Origin: an uncultured Prolixibacteraceae bacterium
Lineage (GTDB): Bacteria; Bacteroidota; Bacteroidia; Bacteroidales; Prolixibacteraceae
Direction of reading: 5' to 3'
Assembly: GCA_937915865.1 (NCBI GenBank)
Contig: CALGIG010000116.1
Coordinates: 65,944 to 129,943, forward strand
DNA length: 64,000 nucleotides
Numbering within the stretch: the first letter of the stretch is position 1; every line of letters starts with the position of its first letter. Under the pieces are notes generated by a model. It searched no databases. It was not told the origin of the DNA and saw only the letters and a list, made by a program, of their open reading frames with translations. Positions 7,866 through 17,866 of the stretch are shown here, in pieces. Position numbers and translations under genes: made by a program.

Positions 7866-10406
7866 GTGGAAAAACCAAATTGGAAAAAATTGTTTGTTGA
7901 GTCAAACATTCCTGAAAAATTGACTCCCTTGAAAGAGCTTAGCCGCAACCTGTGGTGGGTATGGAATACCGAAGCTCGCGAATTGTTTCAATATATCGAC
8001 GCTGAAATATGGGAAGAATGTGAACATAACCCAATATTGTTGCTTGAAGAGGTTAATTATCAGCGGTTTATTGAACTAGAAAATGATGAGGAGTTTTTAT
8101 ATAAAATGAATCATGTATCATCGCTTCTACATAAATATCTCGACGATCGTAAAATTTTAAGGGGTGCTGCAATTGCCTACTTTAGCATGGAATATGGTTT
8201 GCACGACAGTCTTAAAATCTTTTCTGGTGGTTTGGGAATCCTGGCTGGCGATTATTTGAAAGAGGCAAGCGATTCGAAAGTGAACCTGGTAGGCATTGGC
8301 TTACTTTATCGTTATGGATATTTTCGTCAGAATATTTCTATCAATGGCGAACAGCTTTCGAATTACGATCCACAACATTTTTCAAAAATACCGGTTTTAC
8401 CTGCTTACGATAAAGATGGAAACTGGATTCATGTGCAGGTTCAATATCCTGGCCGTGAAATTATTGCCCGTGTTTGGTATGTTTTGGTTGGTGCAGTAAA
8501 ACTTTATTTGCTCGATGCCGACTTCGAAGGAAATTCGGACGAAGATCGGTTTGTAACTCACCATTTGTATGGAGGCGACAACGAAAACCGACTTAAACAG
8601 GAAATGTTGCTTGGCCTTGGTGGTATTAGGGCTCTCAGAAAACTTGGTTATGAGATGGATATATATCATTGTAACGAAGGTCATGCAGCTATGATTGGTC
8701 TGGAGCGTATTGCTGATTTTATGTCGGAAAAAGGATTGAAATACACTGAAGCCAAGGAGGTTGTTCGTGCTTCAACGCTGTTTACAACTCATACTCCGGT
8801 TCCTGCTGGTCATGATGCTTTCTATCAGGATTTATTCAGGCATTATATGAATTGGTATCCTGAAAAGATTGGCATTAGTTGGGACGAATTTGTAAATCTT
8901 GGGAAAGCTCATCCTTACGAAGACCACTTCAATATGAGTTATCTGGCTTGTAACCTTTCGCAGGGGATTAATGGCGTAAGTATGTTGCATGGCGAAGTAT
9001 CAAAAGATGTGTTAAGCCCGCTTTACGATGGTTATTTACCCGAAGAACTCGAAGTTGGTTATGTTACCAATGGAGTTCATTATTCTTCCTGGGCGGCCAA
9101 GGAGTGGAAAGAAATTCACCAGAAATATTTTGGCAAATCGTTCCCCGAAAATCAGCTCGATTTCGATTTGTGGGAAAGAATCTATAAAATACCGGATGAG
9201 GAGATATGGACGCTGAAACAAAGTATGCGTCTGAAAACCATTGGATACATTAAGCAAAGGTTTACAAGTACCTGGATTAAACGTCACGAAAATCCAAAAT
9301 TGATTTCAGAAGTATTGGGGAAACTGAATCCTTATGCATTGACAGTGGGTTTTGCCCGTCGTTTTGCTACCTATAAACGTGCTCATTTGTTGTTCCGTAA
9401 CCTCGATCGGTTGTCTAAACTGGTTAACGATCCGGCGCGTCCCGTACAGTTTATTTTTGCAGGTAAAGCTCATCCAGCCGATAAAGCCGGTCAGGATTTG
9501 ATTAGAAACATTATTGAAATTTCGAAGCGCCCTGAATTTATTGGAAAGATATTGTTTGTTCAGAATTATGATATGAACCTGGCTAAAATGATGCTTCAGG
9601 GGGTTGATATTTGGATGAATACACCAACTCGTCCGCTGGAAGCTTCAGGTACTTCAGGTGAAAAAGGGGTTATGAATGGAACAATCCATTTTTCGGTACT
9701 CGACGGATGGTGGGTTGAAGGTTACAAAAAAGATGCCGGTTGGGCCCTTCCGCAAGAAAATGCTTATGATAGCAACGACCTTCAGGATGAGCTTGATGCC
9801 GAAACTATTTACAATATTTTCGAGGAAGAAATTTTGCCAGCTTTCTACGATAGAAATATGAATGGAGTACCCGAAAAATGGGTTTCGTATATTAAAAATA
9901 CATTTGCCCAGGTTTCGCCTAATTTCACCACTGCCCGTATGATCCGCGATTACCAGGATCGTTTTTATAAACCTCAGGCTGATCGGACATCACGGTTAAT
10001 TGCCTCAGATTATAAACTTGCTAAAGAAATGGCTGCATGGAAAGCCCAGGTTTCATCGGTTTGGGATCAGATTGATGTTAAAAAAGTTCAGATAACTGAT
10101 GGAATTACCAATGTATTGAAAATTGGTGTTGTTTATCCGGCTCGTTTAGTGGTTGATATTAAATCGTTGAAACCCGGAGACTTGAGCGTTGAAATGGTTA
10201 TTACTGAAAATGGCGATACAAAAAATCCAAGTTTAATTGAATGTTTGCCATTCGAAGTCGAACGTATCGATGGCTCTTTGGTGACATACAAACTTGATTT
10301 GAATTTGATGCATGCCGGATCATTTGGTTATGCAATTCGAATTATACCAAATCATCCTGAATTGCCACATCGCCAGGATTTCTGTTATCTGAAATGGATT
10401 CAGTAG
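7866..10406 (+). CDS. glgP: Alpha-glucan phosphorylase (GT35, with DUF3417 N-terminus)
   Basis: This PLP enzyme releases glucose-1-phosphate from glycogen. The GTG at 7866 (VEKPNWKKLFVE) is the likeliest start; a TTG at 7791 would add 25 residues of no family character. The N-terminus (LKELSRNLWWVWNTEARELF) is the DUF3417 module of the shorter, non-E. coli type of glucan phosphorylase. AIAYFSMEYGL, CNEGHAAMIGLERI and TTHTPVPAGHDAF follow. The PLP lysine is K600 in EASGTSGEKGVMNG. The length of about 846 residues is normal. It closes the glycogen block and is followed by a hairpin terminator. Synthesis and breakdown genes lying together suggests glycogen cycling. Confidence 0.94.
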   Translation: MEKPNWKKLFVESNIPEKLTPLKELSRNLWWVWNTEARELFQYIDAEIWEECEHNPILLLEEVNYQRFIELENDEEFLYKMNHVSSLLHKYLDDRKILRGAAIAYFSMEYGLHDSLKIFSGGLGILAGDYLKEASDSKVNLVGIGLLYRYGYFRQNISINGEQLSNYDPQHFSKIPVLPAYDKDGNWIHVQVQYPGREIIARVWYVLVGAVKLYLLDADFEGNSDEDRFVTHHLYGGDNENRLKQEMLLGLGGIRALRKLGYEMDIYHCNEGHAAMIGLERIADFMSEKGLKYTEAKEVVRASTLFTTHTPVPAGHDAFYQDLFRHYMNWYPEKIGISWDEFVNLGKAHPYEDHFNMSYLACNLSQGINGVSMLHGEVSKDVLSPLYDGYLPEELEVGYVTNGVHYSSWAAKEWKEIHQKYFGKSFPENQLDFDLWERIYKIPDEEIWTLKQSMRLKTIGYIKQRFTSTWIKRHENPKLISEVLGKLNPYALTVGFARRFATYKRAHLLFRNLDRLSKLVNDPARPVQFIFAGKAHPADKAGQDLIRNIIEISKRPEFIGKILFVQNYDMNLAKMMLQGVDIWMNTPTRPLEASGTSGEKGVMNGTIHFSVLDGWWVEGYKKDAGWALPQENAYDSNDLQDELDAETIYNIFEEEILPAFYDRNMNGVPEKWVSYIKNTFAQVSPNFTTARMIRDYQDRFYKPQADRTSRLIASDYKLAKEMAAWKAQVSSVWDQIDVKKVQITDGITNVLKIGVVYPARLVVDIKSLKPGDLSVEMVITENGDTKNPSLIECLPFEVERIDGSLVTYKLDLNLMHAGSFGYAIRIIPNHPELPHRQDFCYLKWIQ

Positions 10407-10435
10407 TTGGAGATTTATTGAGGAAGTTAATATAT

Positions 10436-10464
10436 GAAAGGTGGCTATGGCCGCCTTTCTTCGT
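10436..10464 (+). terminator. Rho-independent terminator after glgP
   Basis: A 10-bp stem GAAAGGTGGC (10436-10445) and GCCGCCTTTC (10450-10459) closes over a TATG loop with one G-U pair, 30 bp after the glgP stop. The U-run is weak. Confidence 0.7.
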
Positions 10465-10523
10465 TTATATATTTTTGCCTGGCTGAATAACACTATTTTT
10501 GCATTTCAAGAAAAGATACCCGG

Positions 10524-11423
10524 ATGAAGAATTTCATAAAGCAAACGACCTTTTTGGCGATCGTCTCATCTCTGCTATGGTCTTCGGCATTTGTTGGCGT
10601 AAAAATAGGATTGAAATATCATTCACCGTTGCAGTTTGCGGGTGTCAGGTTTCTCTTGGCCGGACTAATTCTTTTGCCAATTATTGGTGATTTTGCTCGT
10701 TTTAGGAAAGAAATCAAATCGAATTTTTTGTTTATTGGATTAGTTGCTTTTCTGCAGGTTGTTCTTCAATATACATTTTTTTATATGGGTGTTAACTTGG
10801 TGCCTGCTTCTATTTCTGCTATGATTGTTGGGTCTTCTCCTTTGTTTGTAGCTTTAATTGCTCATTTCTCAATAAAAACCGATCGGTTAAACTGGATTAA
10901 AGTGTTAAGCATTTTGTTGGGAATAGCTGGAGTTGCAGTTATAGCCTTCGGACATAAAAGTTTACCTTCGGGTGCAGAAATTGCTATTACCGGAATACTT
11001 TATCTGATTTTGAATAATGTTTCATCCGGCATATCAAATGTTGTTATTGCAACAAAAAAGAATGGTGTTTCCCCATTGGTTTTGACTTCATCGTCGCTTA
11101 TAATTGGTGGCTTTGAAATGATAATTATTTCTTTACCGGTTGAAGGTTTCCCGAAACATGCTTTCCCTTTTAATTATTTTATTGCATTAACCTGGTTGAG
11201 CTTTCTTTCGGCGACAGCAGTCACAATCTGGAATACATTGCTTCAACGACCCGAAGTTCGGGTTTCGGAACTCAATATTTGGAAGTTTTTGATTCCGGTT
11301 TCAGGAGCTATTTTAAGTTGGCTCATTTTGCCAAACGAATCGCCAGATTTGATTTCAGTATTGGGAATGTGTTTGATTGCTAGTTCATTAATAGTATTAA
11401 GTCTGTCGCAAAGGAGAAATTAA
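10524..11423 (+). CDS. EamA/DMT-family transporter
   Basis: This 299-residue inner-membrane protein has ten predicted hydrophobic segments in two repeated EamA halves. The first half opens with SLLWSSAFVGVKIGL and FAGVRFLLAGLILLP, the usual start of drug/metabolite transporter repeats; the second begins near ITGILYLILNNVSSGISN. Such proteins export or import metabolites, often amino acids or nucleotide derivatives. The substrate cannot be read from sequence. It stands alone, with a terminator before it and more than 160 bp to the next gene. Class is firm and substrate unknown. Confidence 0.88.
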   Translation: MKNFIKQTTFLAIVSSLLWSSAFVGVKIGLKYHSPLQFAGVRFLLAGLILLPIIGDFARFRKEIKSNFLFIGLVAFLQVVLQYTFFYMGVNLVPASISAMIVGSSPLFVALIAHFSIKTDRLNWIKVLSILLGIAGVAVIAFGHKSLPSGAEIAITGILYLILNNVSSGISNVVIATKKNGVSPLVLTSSSLIIGGFEMIIISLPVEGFPKHAFPFNYFIALTWLSFLSATAVTIWNTLLQRPEVRVSELNIWKFLIPVSGAILSWLILPNESPDLISVLGMCLIASSLIVLSLSQRRN

Positions 11424-11589
11424 ACATTGTTAATTTATTCGTTTTTAGCCGAACCTGGGATATTATTCTGTCAAAGAACATTGCTTTCTTCAAGTTATTG
11501 CCGTTATTAATTGTTATTTTTAAGAACTTTCATTAACTAAACATTCACTTAACTAACCGCAAATTTGTTTGCATAAAATCAACACAATT

Positions 11590-13812
11590 ATGAATCCTAT
11601 TTTTTGGTTGGTACCTTCAAGTTCGGCTTTAGCCTTGTTTTTTGCCTGGTTCTTCTTTAAACAAATGATGAAAGAAAGCGAAGGCACAGATGTAATGAAA
11701 AAAATAGCCAAATACGTTCGCGAAGGTGCAATGGCTTATTTAAAGCAACAGTATAAAGTTGTTGGAATTGTATTTATTTGCCTTACTCTTTTTTTCGCCT
11801 TCATGTCATACATTCTTGGTATTCAAAATCCCTGGGTACCATTTGCCTTCCTGACAGGTGGTTTCTTTTCGGGGTTGGCCGGGTTTTTTGGTATGCGTAC
11901 TGCAACTTTCGCATCCGCCAGGGCAGCAAATGCAGCTCAACGTTCGCTTAACGATGGGTTAAGGGTTGCTTTTCGCTCCGGCGCAGTAATGGGACTGGTG
12001 GTGGTTGGATTAGGTTTACTTGATATTTCAATATGGTTTTATGCCCTGCAATTTATTATTGGGGTTCTTGATAATACAACGAATCAGATTATTGCGTCAG
12101 ACCCAAGTATGAAATTGATTGTGATTACTACAACAACGCTGACGTTTGGTATGGGGGCTTCAACTCAAGCGTTGTTTGCCCGTGTTGGAGGCGGTATTTT
12201 TACGAAAGCAGCCGATGTTGGCGCCGACCTGGTTGGTAAAGTTGAAGCTGGTATTCCTGAAGATGATCCTCGCAATCCTGCTACTATTGCCGATAATGTA
12301 GGCGACAATGTTGGTGATGTTGCCGGTATGGGAGCCGATTTGTACGAATCGTATTGCGGCGCTATTCTTTCAACAGCAGCATTAGGCGCTACTGCTTTCG
12401 CCGGATTGGGTACTGAAGTACAGTTCAACGGGGTTATTGCACCAATGATTATTGCTGCCGTTGGTATTTTGCTTTCAATATTTGGGATATTTCTTGTTAA
12501 AGCTAAAGAAGGCGCTTCACAAAAACAGTTGTTGGCAGCTCTTAGCCGGGGTGTAAATATTAGTTCTGTTTTTATTGCTCTTTTTTCGTTGCTTATCCTC
12601 TATTTTCTGAATATACCCAATTATTTAGGTGTTTGGGGCGCCATGATGGCAGGGCTTGTTGGGGGCATCGGCATTGGAAAAATAACAGAATACTATACTT
12701 CATCAGGGTTTAAGCCTACCCAAAAAATTGCCGAATCAACCAAAACTGGTCCGGCTACAGTTATTATCTCAGGTATTGGTACAGGAATGATTTCAACAGC
12801 GATACCAGTCTTAATTGTTGGTGCTTCAATTATTATGGCATTCTTGTTTGCTGCCAGTTTCGATTTTACCAACATTAGCTTTGGTCTTTATGGTATAGCC
12901 ATTGCTGCTGTTGGTATGTTGTCGACATTGGGTATTACCTTGGCTACCGATGCTTATGGTCCAATTGCTGACAATGCCGGAGGTAATGCTGAGATGAGCG
13001 GTTTAGGTCACGAGGTTCGCGTTCGTACCGATGCACTCGATTCACTTGGAAACACTACTGCTGCCACAGGAAAAGGTTTTGCTATTGGTTCGGCAGCGTT
13101 AACAGCCCTTGCTCTTTTGGCTTCTTATATCGAAGAAATAAAAATTGCTATTGCACGCATTCCAGAAAAAGCAGAAATTTTTCTTCATACGATGAATGTC
13201 GATGTTCATAAAGCATCGATACCGCAAATGATGCAATATTTACATCTCGATTTAATGAATCCAAGAATATTGGTTGGAACATTTATTGGTTCGATGGCTG
13301 CATTTTTATTCTGTGGTTTATCGATGAATGCTGTTGGGCGAGCTGCTCAAAGTATGGTTGAGGAAGTTCGTCGGCAATTTCGAGAAATAAAGGGTATTCT
13401 AACCGGAGACGGTACTCCCGACTATGCCAAATGTGTTGAAATTTCGACAAGAGGCGCTCAACGCGAAATGCTATTTCCATCGTTACTAGCTATTATTATT
13501 CCAATCTCAACAGGAATCTTGTTCGGTGTAGCTGGAGTTGTTGGCCTTTTGTTAGGAGGTACTTCTACAGGTTTTATTCTGGCAATATTCATGGCAAATT
13601 CCGGCGGGGCCTGGGATAATGCTAAAAAATTCATTGAAGAAGGGAACTTCGGAGGGAAAGGTTCAGATTGTCACAAAGCCGCTGTTACTGGAGACACTGT
13701 TGGCGATCCTTTTAAAGACACCTCGGGCCCTTCGTTGAATATTCTGATTAAACTGATGAGTATGGTTTCTATTGTAATGGCTGGAGTAACTGTTGCATTT
13801 AGTTTAATGTAA
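11590..13812 (+). CDS. hppA: K+-dependent membrane-bound pyrophosphatase (ion-pumping)
   Basis: It couples PPi hydrolysis to H+ and/or Na+ export across the inner membrane. The ATG at 11590 (MNPIFWLVPSSSALALFF) is preferred over an upstream TTG at 11569. At 740 residues with about 16 membrane helices it is a standard member. Active-site blocks are intact: DVGADLVGKVE (the D-x7-K-x-E motif), DDPRNPATIADNVGDNVGD, DAYGPIADNAGGNAEMSGL and GDTVGDPFKDTSGPS. In GNTTAATGKG the residue after TT is alanine, the mark of the K+-requiring class (lysine marks the K+-independent class). Whether it pumps Na+ or H+ cannot be decided by eye. A second, divergent homologue follows. Confidence 0.95.
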   Translation: MNPIFWLVPSSSALALFFAWFFFKQMMKESEGTDVMKKIAKYVREGAMAYLKQQYKVVGIVFICLTLFFAFMSYILGIQNPWVPFAFLTGGFFSGLAGFFGMRTATFASARAANAAQRSLNDGLRVAFRSGAVMGLVVVGLGLLDISIWFYALQFIIGVLDNTTNQIIASDPSMKLIVITTTTLTFGMGASTQALFARVGGGIFTKAADVGADLVGKVEAGIPEDDPRNPATIADNVGDNVGDVAGMGADLYESYCGAILSTAALGATAFAGLGTEVQFNGVIAPMIIAAVGILLSIFGIFLVKAKEGASQKQLLAALSRGVNISSVFIALFSLLILYFLNIPNYLGVWGAMMAGLVGGIGIGKITEYYTSSGFKPTQKIAESTKTGPATVIISGIGTGMISTAIPVLIVGASIIMAFLFAASFDFTNISFGLYGIAIAAVGMLSTLGITLATDAYGPIADNAGGNAEMSGLGHEVRVRTDALDSLGNTTAATGKGFAIGSAALTALALLASYIEEIKIAIARIPEKAEIFLHTMNVDVHKASIPQMMQYLHLDLMNPRILVGTFIGSMAAFLFCGLSMNAVGRAAQSMVEEVRRQFREIKGILTGDGTPDYAKCVEISTRGAQREMLFPSLLAIIIPISTGILFGVAGVVGLLLGGTSTGFILAIFMANSGGAWDNAKKFIEEGNFGGKGSDCHKAAVTGDTVGDPFKDTSGPSLNILIKLMSMVSIVMAGVTVAFSLM

Positions 13813-13853
13813 AATAACCAAATGGTATAAATTGCCGTTAACTAATTTCTTAG

Positions 13854-13888
13854 GAGGCTGTCAGAATTTTCAAATCTGGCAGCCTCTT
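13854..13888 (+). terminator. Terminator after hppA
   Basis: GAGGCTGTCAGA (13854-13865) pairs with TCTGGCAGCCTC (13875-13886) over a 9-base loop, with one G-U pair, and is followed by TT and a T-rich stretch. It lies 42 bp after the hppA stop, so the next pyrophosphatase gene probably has its own promoter. Confidence 0.75.
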
Positions 13889-14226
13889 ACATTTTTAAAG
13901 TTTAATGTTAATTAATTATTAAGTGCCTTATTTTTGTTGTAAAACAGATTTTAGGTTTTAGTAATGTAAGTCGTTGTTTGATAGATTAAAAGTGTTTGTT
14001 TATTGCACCCAAAGGCAGTGTATTTATTTTGAACATGTTTTACAAAACAAACGAGGTGTCTGGAAGAATTTAATTTTAGATTGCCAAAAAGTTATTGTTG
14101 TAATCAAAGGCCTTTGAGTTGTAAATTGATTTCTTTAAGACAGTATTGGTTGCTTTCAGAAATAATATTTACACAAAAAGTTTTAATTTATAAATCAATA
14201 CTACTAAAAACTAATCGTCTGTTATT
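13889..14226. other. AT-rich leader between the two pyrophosphatase genes
   Basis: These roughly 340 bases have no reading frame of note and no hairpin strong enough to call. They must hold the promoter and leader of the divergent pyrophosphatase gene. No known riboswitch was recognised. Confidence 0.5.
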
Positions 14227-16716
14227 ATGAAACACTTCAAACGTTTATTGCTGTTTTTGGTATTTATGGTTAGCTCTGGTGTACTATTTGCCAGCGAGGC
14301 CGACCTGAAAATACCTGATCTTCACGAGGGGCATTACCCATACTTCTTTAATCTGACGGCCTGGCAGTTGCTGTTTTTTGGCGCCTGGATTATTGTAGGG
14401 ACTTTGGGAATTAGCTTGTTCCTAAGAAAAAAAATCCAGAAACTTCGGGCACATAAATCGATGCTGGATGTTGCTGAAACGATCTATCAAACATGTCGTA
14501 CGTACCTGATTCAACAAGGAAAATTTCTTGCTATTTTGTTCGGTATTGTTTCGGTTGCCATTGTTTTCTATTTGGTTATGGCTCATCGGGCTGAGCCTGG
14601 AACTGTAAATTCAATACCAACAATTGTAACAATTATTCTTGTTTTGTTGTTCTCAGTAATTGGAATTAGTGGATCGTATGCAGTAGCATGGTATGGCGTC
14701 CGTGTAAATACTTATGCCAATGCCCGTACAGCTTTTGCGTCACTTCGGAAACGCCCGTGGGATGTTGTTAATATCCCTTTACAGGCTGGTATTTCAATAG
14801 GTTTATTCCTTATTTCGCTCGAATTGGTAATGATGGTGGTAATACTGCTTTTCGTACCGCGCGAAATTGTTGGTTACTGTTTCCTTGGTTTTGCGATTGG
14901 CGAATCGCTTGGTGCTTCGGCGCTTCGTATTGCCGGGGGTATCTTCACTAAAATTGCCGATATTGGTTCCGACCTCATGAAAATCGTTTTCCAGGTGAAG
15001 GAAGACGACCCACGTAATCCCGGAGTTATTGCCGATTGTACCGGCGACAATGCCGGCGATAGTATTGGCCCTACTGCCGACGGTTTCGAAACTTATGGTG
15101 TAACGGGAGTTGCCTTAATTTCATTCATTACTTTAGCTATTGCCGATGTTCACCTTCAGGCTAAATTAATTGTATGGATTTTCGGTATGCGTTTCCTGAT
15201 GGATATTTTCTCCGGAATTTCATATTTTATCAATCAGGCTATTTCGAAAAAGAAATATGGTAATTTACTTGAATTCGACTTTGAAGAACCTCTTACCCGT
15301 TTGATCTGGATTGCTGCCGTTTCGTGTATTTCTATCAGTTATATCATGAGTTATTTCCTGATTGGCGACTTGGCTCATGGACTGTGGTGGAAACTGGCTA
15401 CTATTATTTCGTGCGGAACTTTGGCTGCTGTATTAATTCCTGAATTTACAAAGGTATTCACCAGCTCGAAATCGAAACATGTACGCGAAATTGTAACTGC
15501 ATCCAAAGAAGGTGGTTCTTCGTTGACCATTCTTTCTGGTATTGTTGCAGGTAACTTTTCTGCTTACTGGATTGGCATTTTGCTAACAGGTTTGATGTCG
15601 GTGGCATATTTTATAAGCAATATGCCCGGAATGGATCAGATTCAGTTCGCCAGTATTTTTGCTTTCGGTTTAGTTGCCTTCGGTTTCCTTTGCATGGGGC
15701 CTGTTACTATTGCTGTCGACAGTTATGGACCGGTAACCGATAATGCACAGTCGGTGTTCGAACTTTCTCAAATCGAAAGTATAAAAGGTATCAAAGAAGA
15801 AATTAAAAACGACTTCGGTTTCGATCCCGATTTTGAACAAGGGAAATATTACCTCGAATCGAACGACTCGGCTGGTAATACATTCAAAGCTACTGCCAAA
15901 CCTGTATTAATTGGTACTGCAGTGGTTGGTGCAACAACTATGATTTTCTCTATTATCCTTCTTTTGAAGAAAGAAGGTATGTTGAACCTTGAATTAACTC
16001 AGGCTCCGGTATTGTTAGGCTTTATTGTTGGTGGAGCAATGGTTTTCTGGTTCTCGGGCGCTTCTATTCAGGCGGTAACAACCGGTGCTTATCGTGCAGT
16101 AGCATTTATTAAAAAGAATATGAAACTGGATAAATCGGAAGCCGACATTAACGATTCGATTGAGGTTGTTAAAATCTGTACCCAATATGCGCAAACCGGT
16201 ATGTGGAATATATTTATTGCATTAATGACTGGAACTTTGGCTTTTGCTTTATTCGATCCTAACTTCTTCGTTTCTTACCTTATTTCTATTGCTATTTTTG
16301 GTTTGTTCCAGGCTATTTATATGGCCAACACAGGGGGCTCGTGGGATAACGCCAAAAAACTTGTTGAAGTTGACATGAAAGAAAAAGGTACAGAGCTGCA
16401 CCACGCAACTGTTGTTGGCGACACAGTTGGTGACCCATTTAAAGATACAACTTCGGTAGCGTTGAACCCAATTATCAAATTCTCAACTTTGTTCGGGCTT
16501 TTAGCCGTTGAAATAGCTGTTTCAATGTCAACAGTTGTCAACGGAGTGAAAGGTTATCGTTTGTCGCATCATATTATTGCCGGCATATTAATGATCATTT
16601 CAATGTATTTTGTATGGCGGTCGTTCTATAAAATGAGAATCAAGCGCAAATCACAACTTATCAGTCATTTAGACCATAAGCCGCCGGTTGCGGGCGATAT
16701 TCATATCATCGATTAA
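14227..16716 (+). CDS. Divergent membrane pyrophosphatase homologue
   Basis: This 829-residue multi-pass protein is clearly related to hppA but longer and altered. It has an N-terminal signal-like helix (1-23) that the neighbour lacks. The canonical D-x7-K-x-E is replaced by DIGSDLMKIVF (from D245), with the K shifted and the E gone. DDPRNPGVIAD (260-270), the D270/D274/D278 set, DSYGPVTDNAQ and GDTVGDPFKDTTSVALNP remain, so PPi chemistry is possible. About 45 residues are inserted before GNTFKATAKP, where lysine stands in the position that decides K+ independence. A divergent, Na+-regulated H+-pumping clade of these enzymes is known, and this may belong to it. Activity is unproven. Confidence 0.85.
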   Translation: MKHFKRLLLFLVFMVSSGVLFASEADLKIPDLHEGHYPYFFNLTAWQLLFFGAWIIVGTLGISLFLRKKIQKLRAHKSMLDVAETIYQTCRTYLIQQGKFLAILFGIVSVAIVFYLVMAHRAEPGTVNSIPTIVTIILVLLFSVIGISGSYAVAWYGVRVNTYANARTAFASLRKRPWDVVNIPLQAGISIGLFLISLELVMMVVILLFVPREIVGYCFLGFAIGESLGASALRIAGGIFTKIADIGSDLMKIVFQVKEDDPRNPGVIADCTGDNAGDSIGPTADGFETYGVTGVALISFITLAIADVHLQAKLIVWIFGMRFLMDIFSGISYFINQAISKKKYGNLLEFDFEEPLTRLIWIAAVSCISISYIMSYFLIGDLAHGLWWKLATIISCGTLAAVLIPEFTKVFTSSKSKHVREIVTASKEGGSSLTILSGIVAGNFSAYWIGILLTGLMSVAYFISNMPGMDQIQFASIFAFGLVAFGFLCMGPVTIAVDSYGPVTDNAQSVFELSQIESIKGIKEEIKNDFGFDPDFEQGKYYLESNDSAGNTFKATAKPVLIGTAVVGATTMIFSIILLLKKEGMLNLELTQAPVLLGFIVGGAMVFWFSGASIQAVTTGAYRAVAFIKKNMKLDKSEADINDSIEVVKICTQYAQTGMWNIFIALMTGTLAFALFDPNFFVSYLISIAIFGLFQAIYMANTGGSWDNAKKLVEVDMKEKGTELHHATVVGDTVGDPFKDTTSVALNPIIKFSTLFGLLAVEIAVSMSTVVNGVKGYRLSHHIIAGILMIISMYFVWRSFYKMRIKRKSQLISHLDHKPPVAGDIHIID

Positions 16717-16722
16717 CACAGA

Positions 16723-16760
16723 GAGGTTTTCCTGATAAAAAAGGAAAACCTCTTTTTTTT
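16723..16760 (+). terminator. Strong terminator after the divergent pyrophosphatase
   Basis: GAGGTTTTCCT (16723-16733) and AGGAAAACCTC (16742-16752) form a perfect 11-bp stem, followed by eight T (16753-16760). Confidence 0.92.
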
Positions 16761-16829
16761 CAAATTGTTGAACAAAAGCTGTACAAAAAAGTTTTAGTAG
16801 AAAAGCTTGAAACTAAAAACCTATAAAAT

Positions 16830-17843
16830 ATGGCAGACTTATCAACAACCTACATGGGCATCCAATTAAAGAATCCGATAATATTGGGAGCCAGTAATTT
16901 AGTAACTCGTCCTGAGATTGTTAAAGAACTTGAAGAAGCTGGAGTTGCGGCTATCGTATACAAATCTATATTTGAAGAACAGATTCAATTGGAGAGCTTT
17001 CAACTTGAGGAAGATATAAACGAATATGCGAACCGGAATTCTGAAATGTCGCGATTGTTTCCTGATATTGAACATGCCGGGCCCAAGGAACATGTTTATA
17101 ACCTGAAGAAAATGAGACAATCGACCTCGTTGCCCATTATTGCCAGTTTAAATGCACTTTACGAACCTAGCTGGGTGGAATATGCCAAATTATTGGAAGA
17201 CACCGGGGTTGATGCGCTTGAACTTAATTTGTATGCAACGCCTGGCTATTTCGAAGTTGGTTGTGCTTCAATTGAAGAAAAGCAGTACCAAATTGTAAGA
17301 AGTGTAAAAAAGGCTGTAAATATTCCCGTTAGTGTCAAATTAAGTCCGTACTATACCAATACGCTTAATTTCATTAAAAGACTGGACGAAGCAGATGTTG
17401 ACGGTTTTGTTCTGTTTAATCGATTCTTCCAACCTGAAATTGATGTTGAAAATGAAGACTTCTATTTCCCGTGGGAATTAACACAGGAACGTGATCGCCA
17501 TTTGTCTTTACGATATACAGGCTTGTTGTTTGGTAATATTGAAGGAAGTATTTGTGCCAGCCGGGGTATTTATTCTGCTGAAGACATTATCAGAATGATA
17601 CTTTCTGGCGCCGATGCTGTTCAGACCGTTTCGGCTATTTACAAAAACCAGCCTTCGTATGTGGCAACTATGCTGAAAGATTTGAACGATTGGATGGATA
17701 AAAAAGACTATAAAAATTTAAGCGATTTCAGAGGAAAGTTGTCGCGCAAAAAACTGAAAGATCCGTTTATGTATCAACGTGCTCAGTATGTCGATATATT
17801 GATGAAATCGGATGAGATATTTAAAAAATATCCGATGGTTTAA
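16830..17843 (+). CDS. Dihydroorotate dehydrogenase-like flavoprotein
   Basis: This 337-residue TIM-barrel protein matches the class-1 dihydroorotate dehydrogenase fold: TTYMGIQLKNPIILGAS at the start, PIIASLNALYEPSW, DALELNLYATP, PVSVKLSPYYTN and a C-terminal phosphate-binding stretch (SGADAVQTVSAIYKN). The true enzyme oxidises dihydroorotate to orotate with FMN. Here the usual GGLSG and GVGGI-type stretches are replaced (LLFGNIEGSICASRGIYS), so it belongs to the dihydroorotate dehydrogenase-like branch whose substrate is not settled. No pyrimidine gene lies nearby. It stands between two terminators and is therefore a single-gene unit. Confidence 0.85.
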   Translation: MADLSTTYMGIQLKNPIILGASNLVTRPEIVKELEEAGVAAIVYKSIFEEQIQLESFQLEEDINEYANRNSEMSRLFPDIEHAGPKEHVYNLKKMRQSTSLPIIASLNALYEPSWVEYAKLLEDTGVDALELNLYATPGYFEVGCASIEEKQYQIVRSVKKAVNIPVSVKLSPYYTNTLNFIKRLDEADVDGFVLFNRFFQPEIDVENEDFYFPWELTQERDRHLSLRYTGLLFGNIEGSICASRGIYSAEDIIRMILSGADAVQTVSAIYKNQPSYVATMLKDLNDWMDKKDYKNLSDFRGKLSRKKLKDPFMYQRAQYVDILMKSDEIFKKYPMV

Positions 17844-17866
17844 TGATTGGTCTCTTTATGATTTAC

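Noticed and set aside
12165..12428. Antisense frame within hppA
   Set aside because: It mirrors the conserved Asp/Gly-rich active-site segment on the coding strand.
13889..14226. Possible riboswitch before the divergent pyrophosphatase
   Set aside because: No stable stem or known aptamer pattern could be drawn by eye; left as an unannotated leader.
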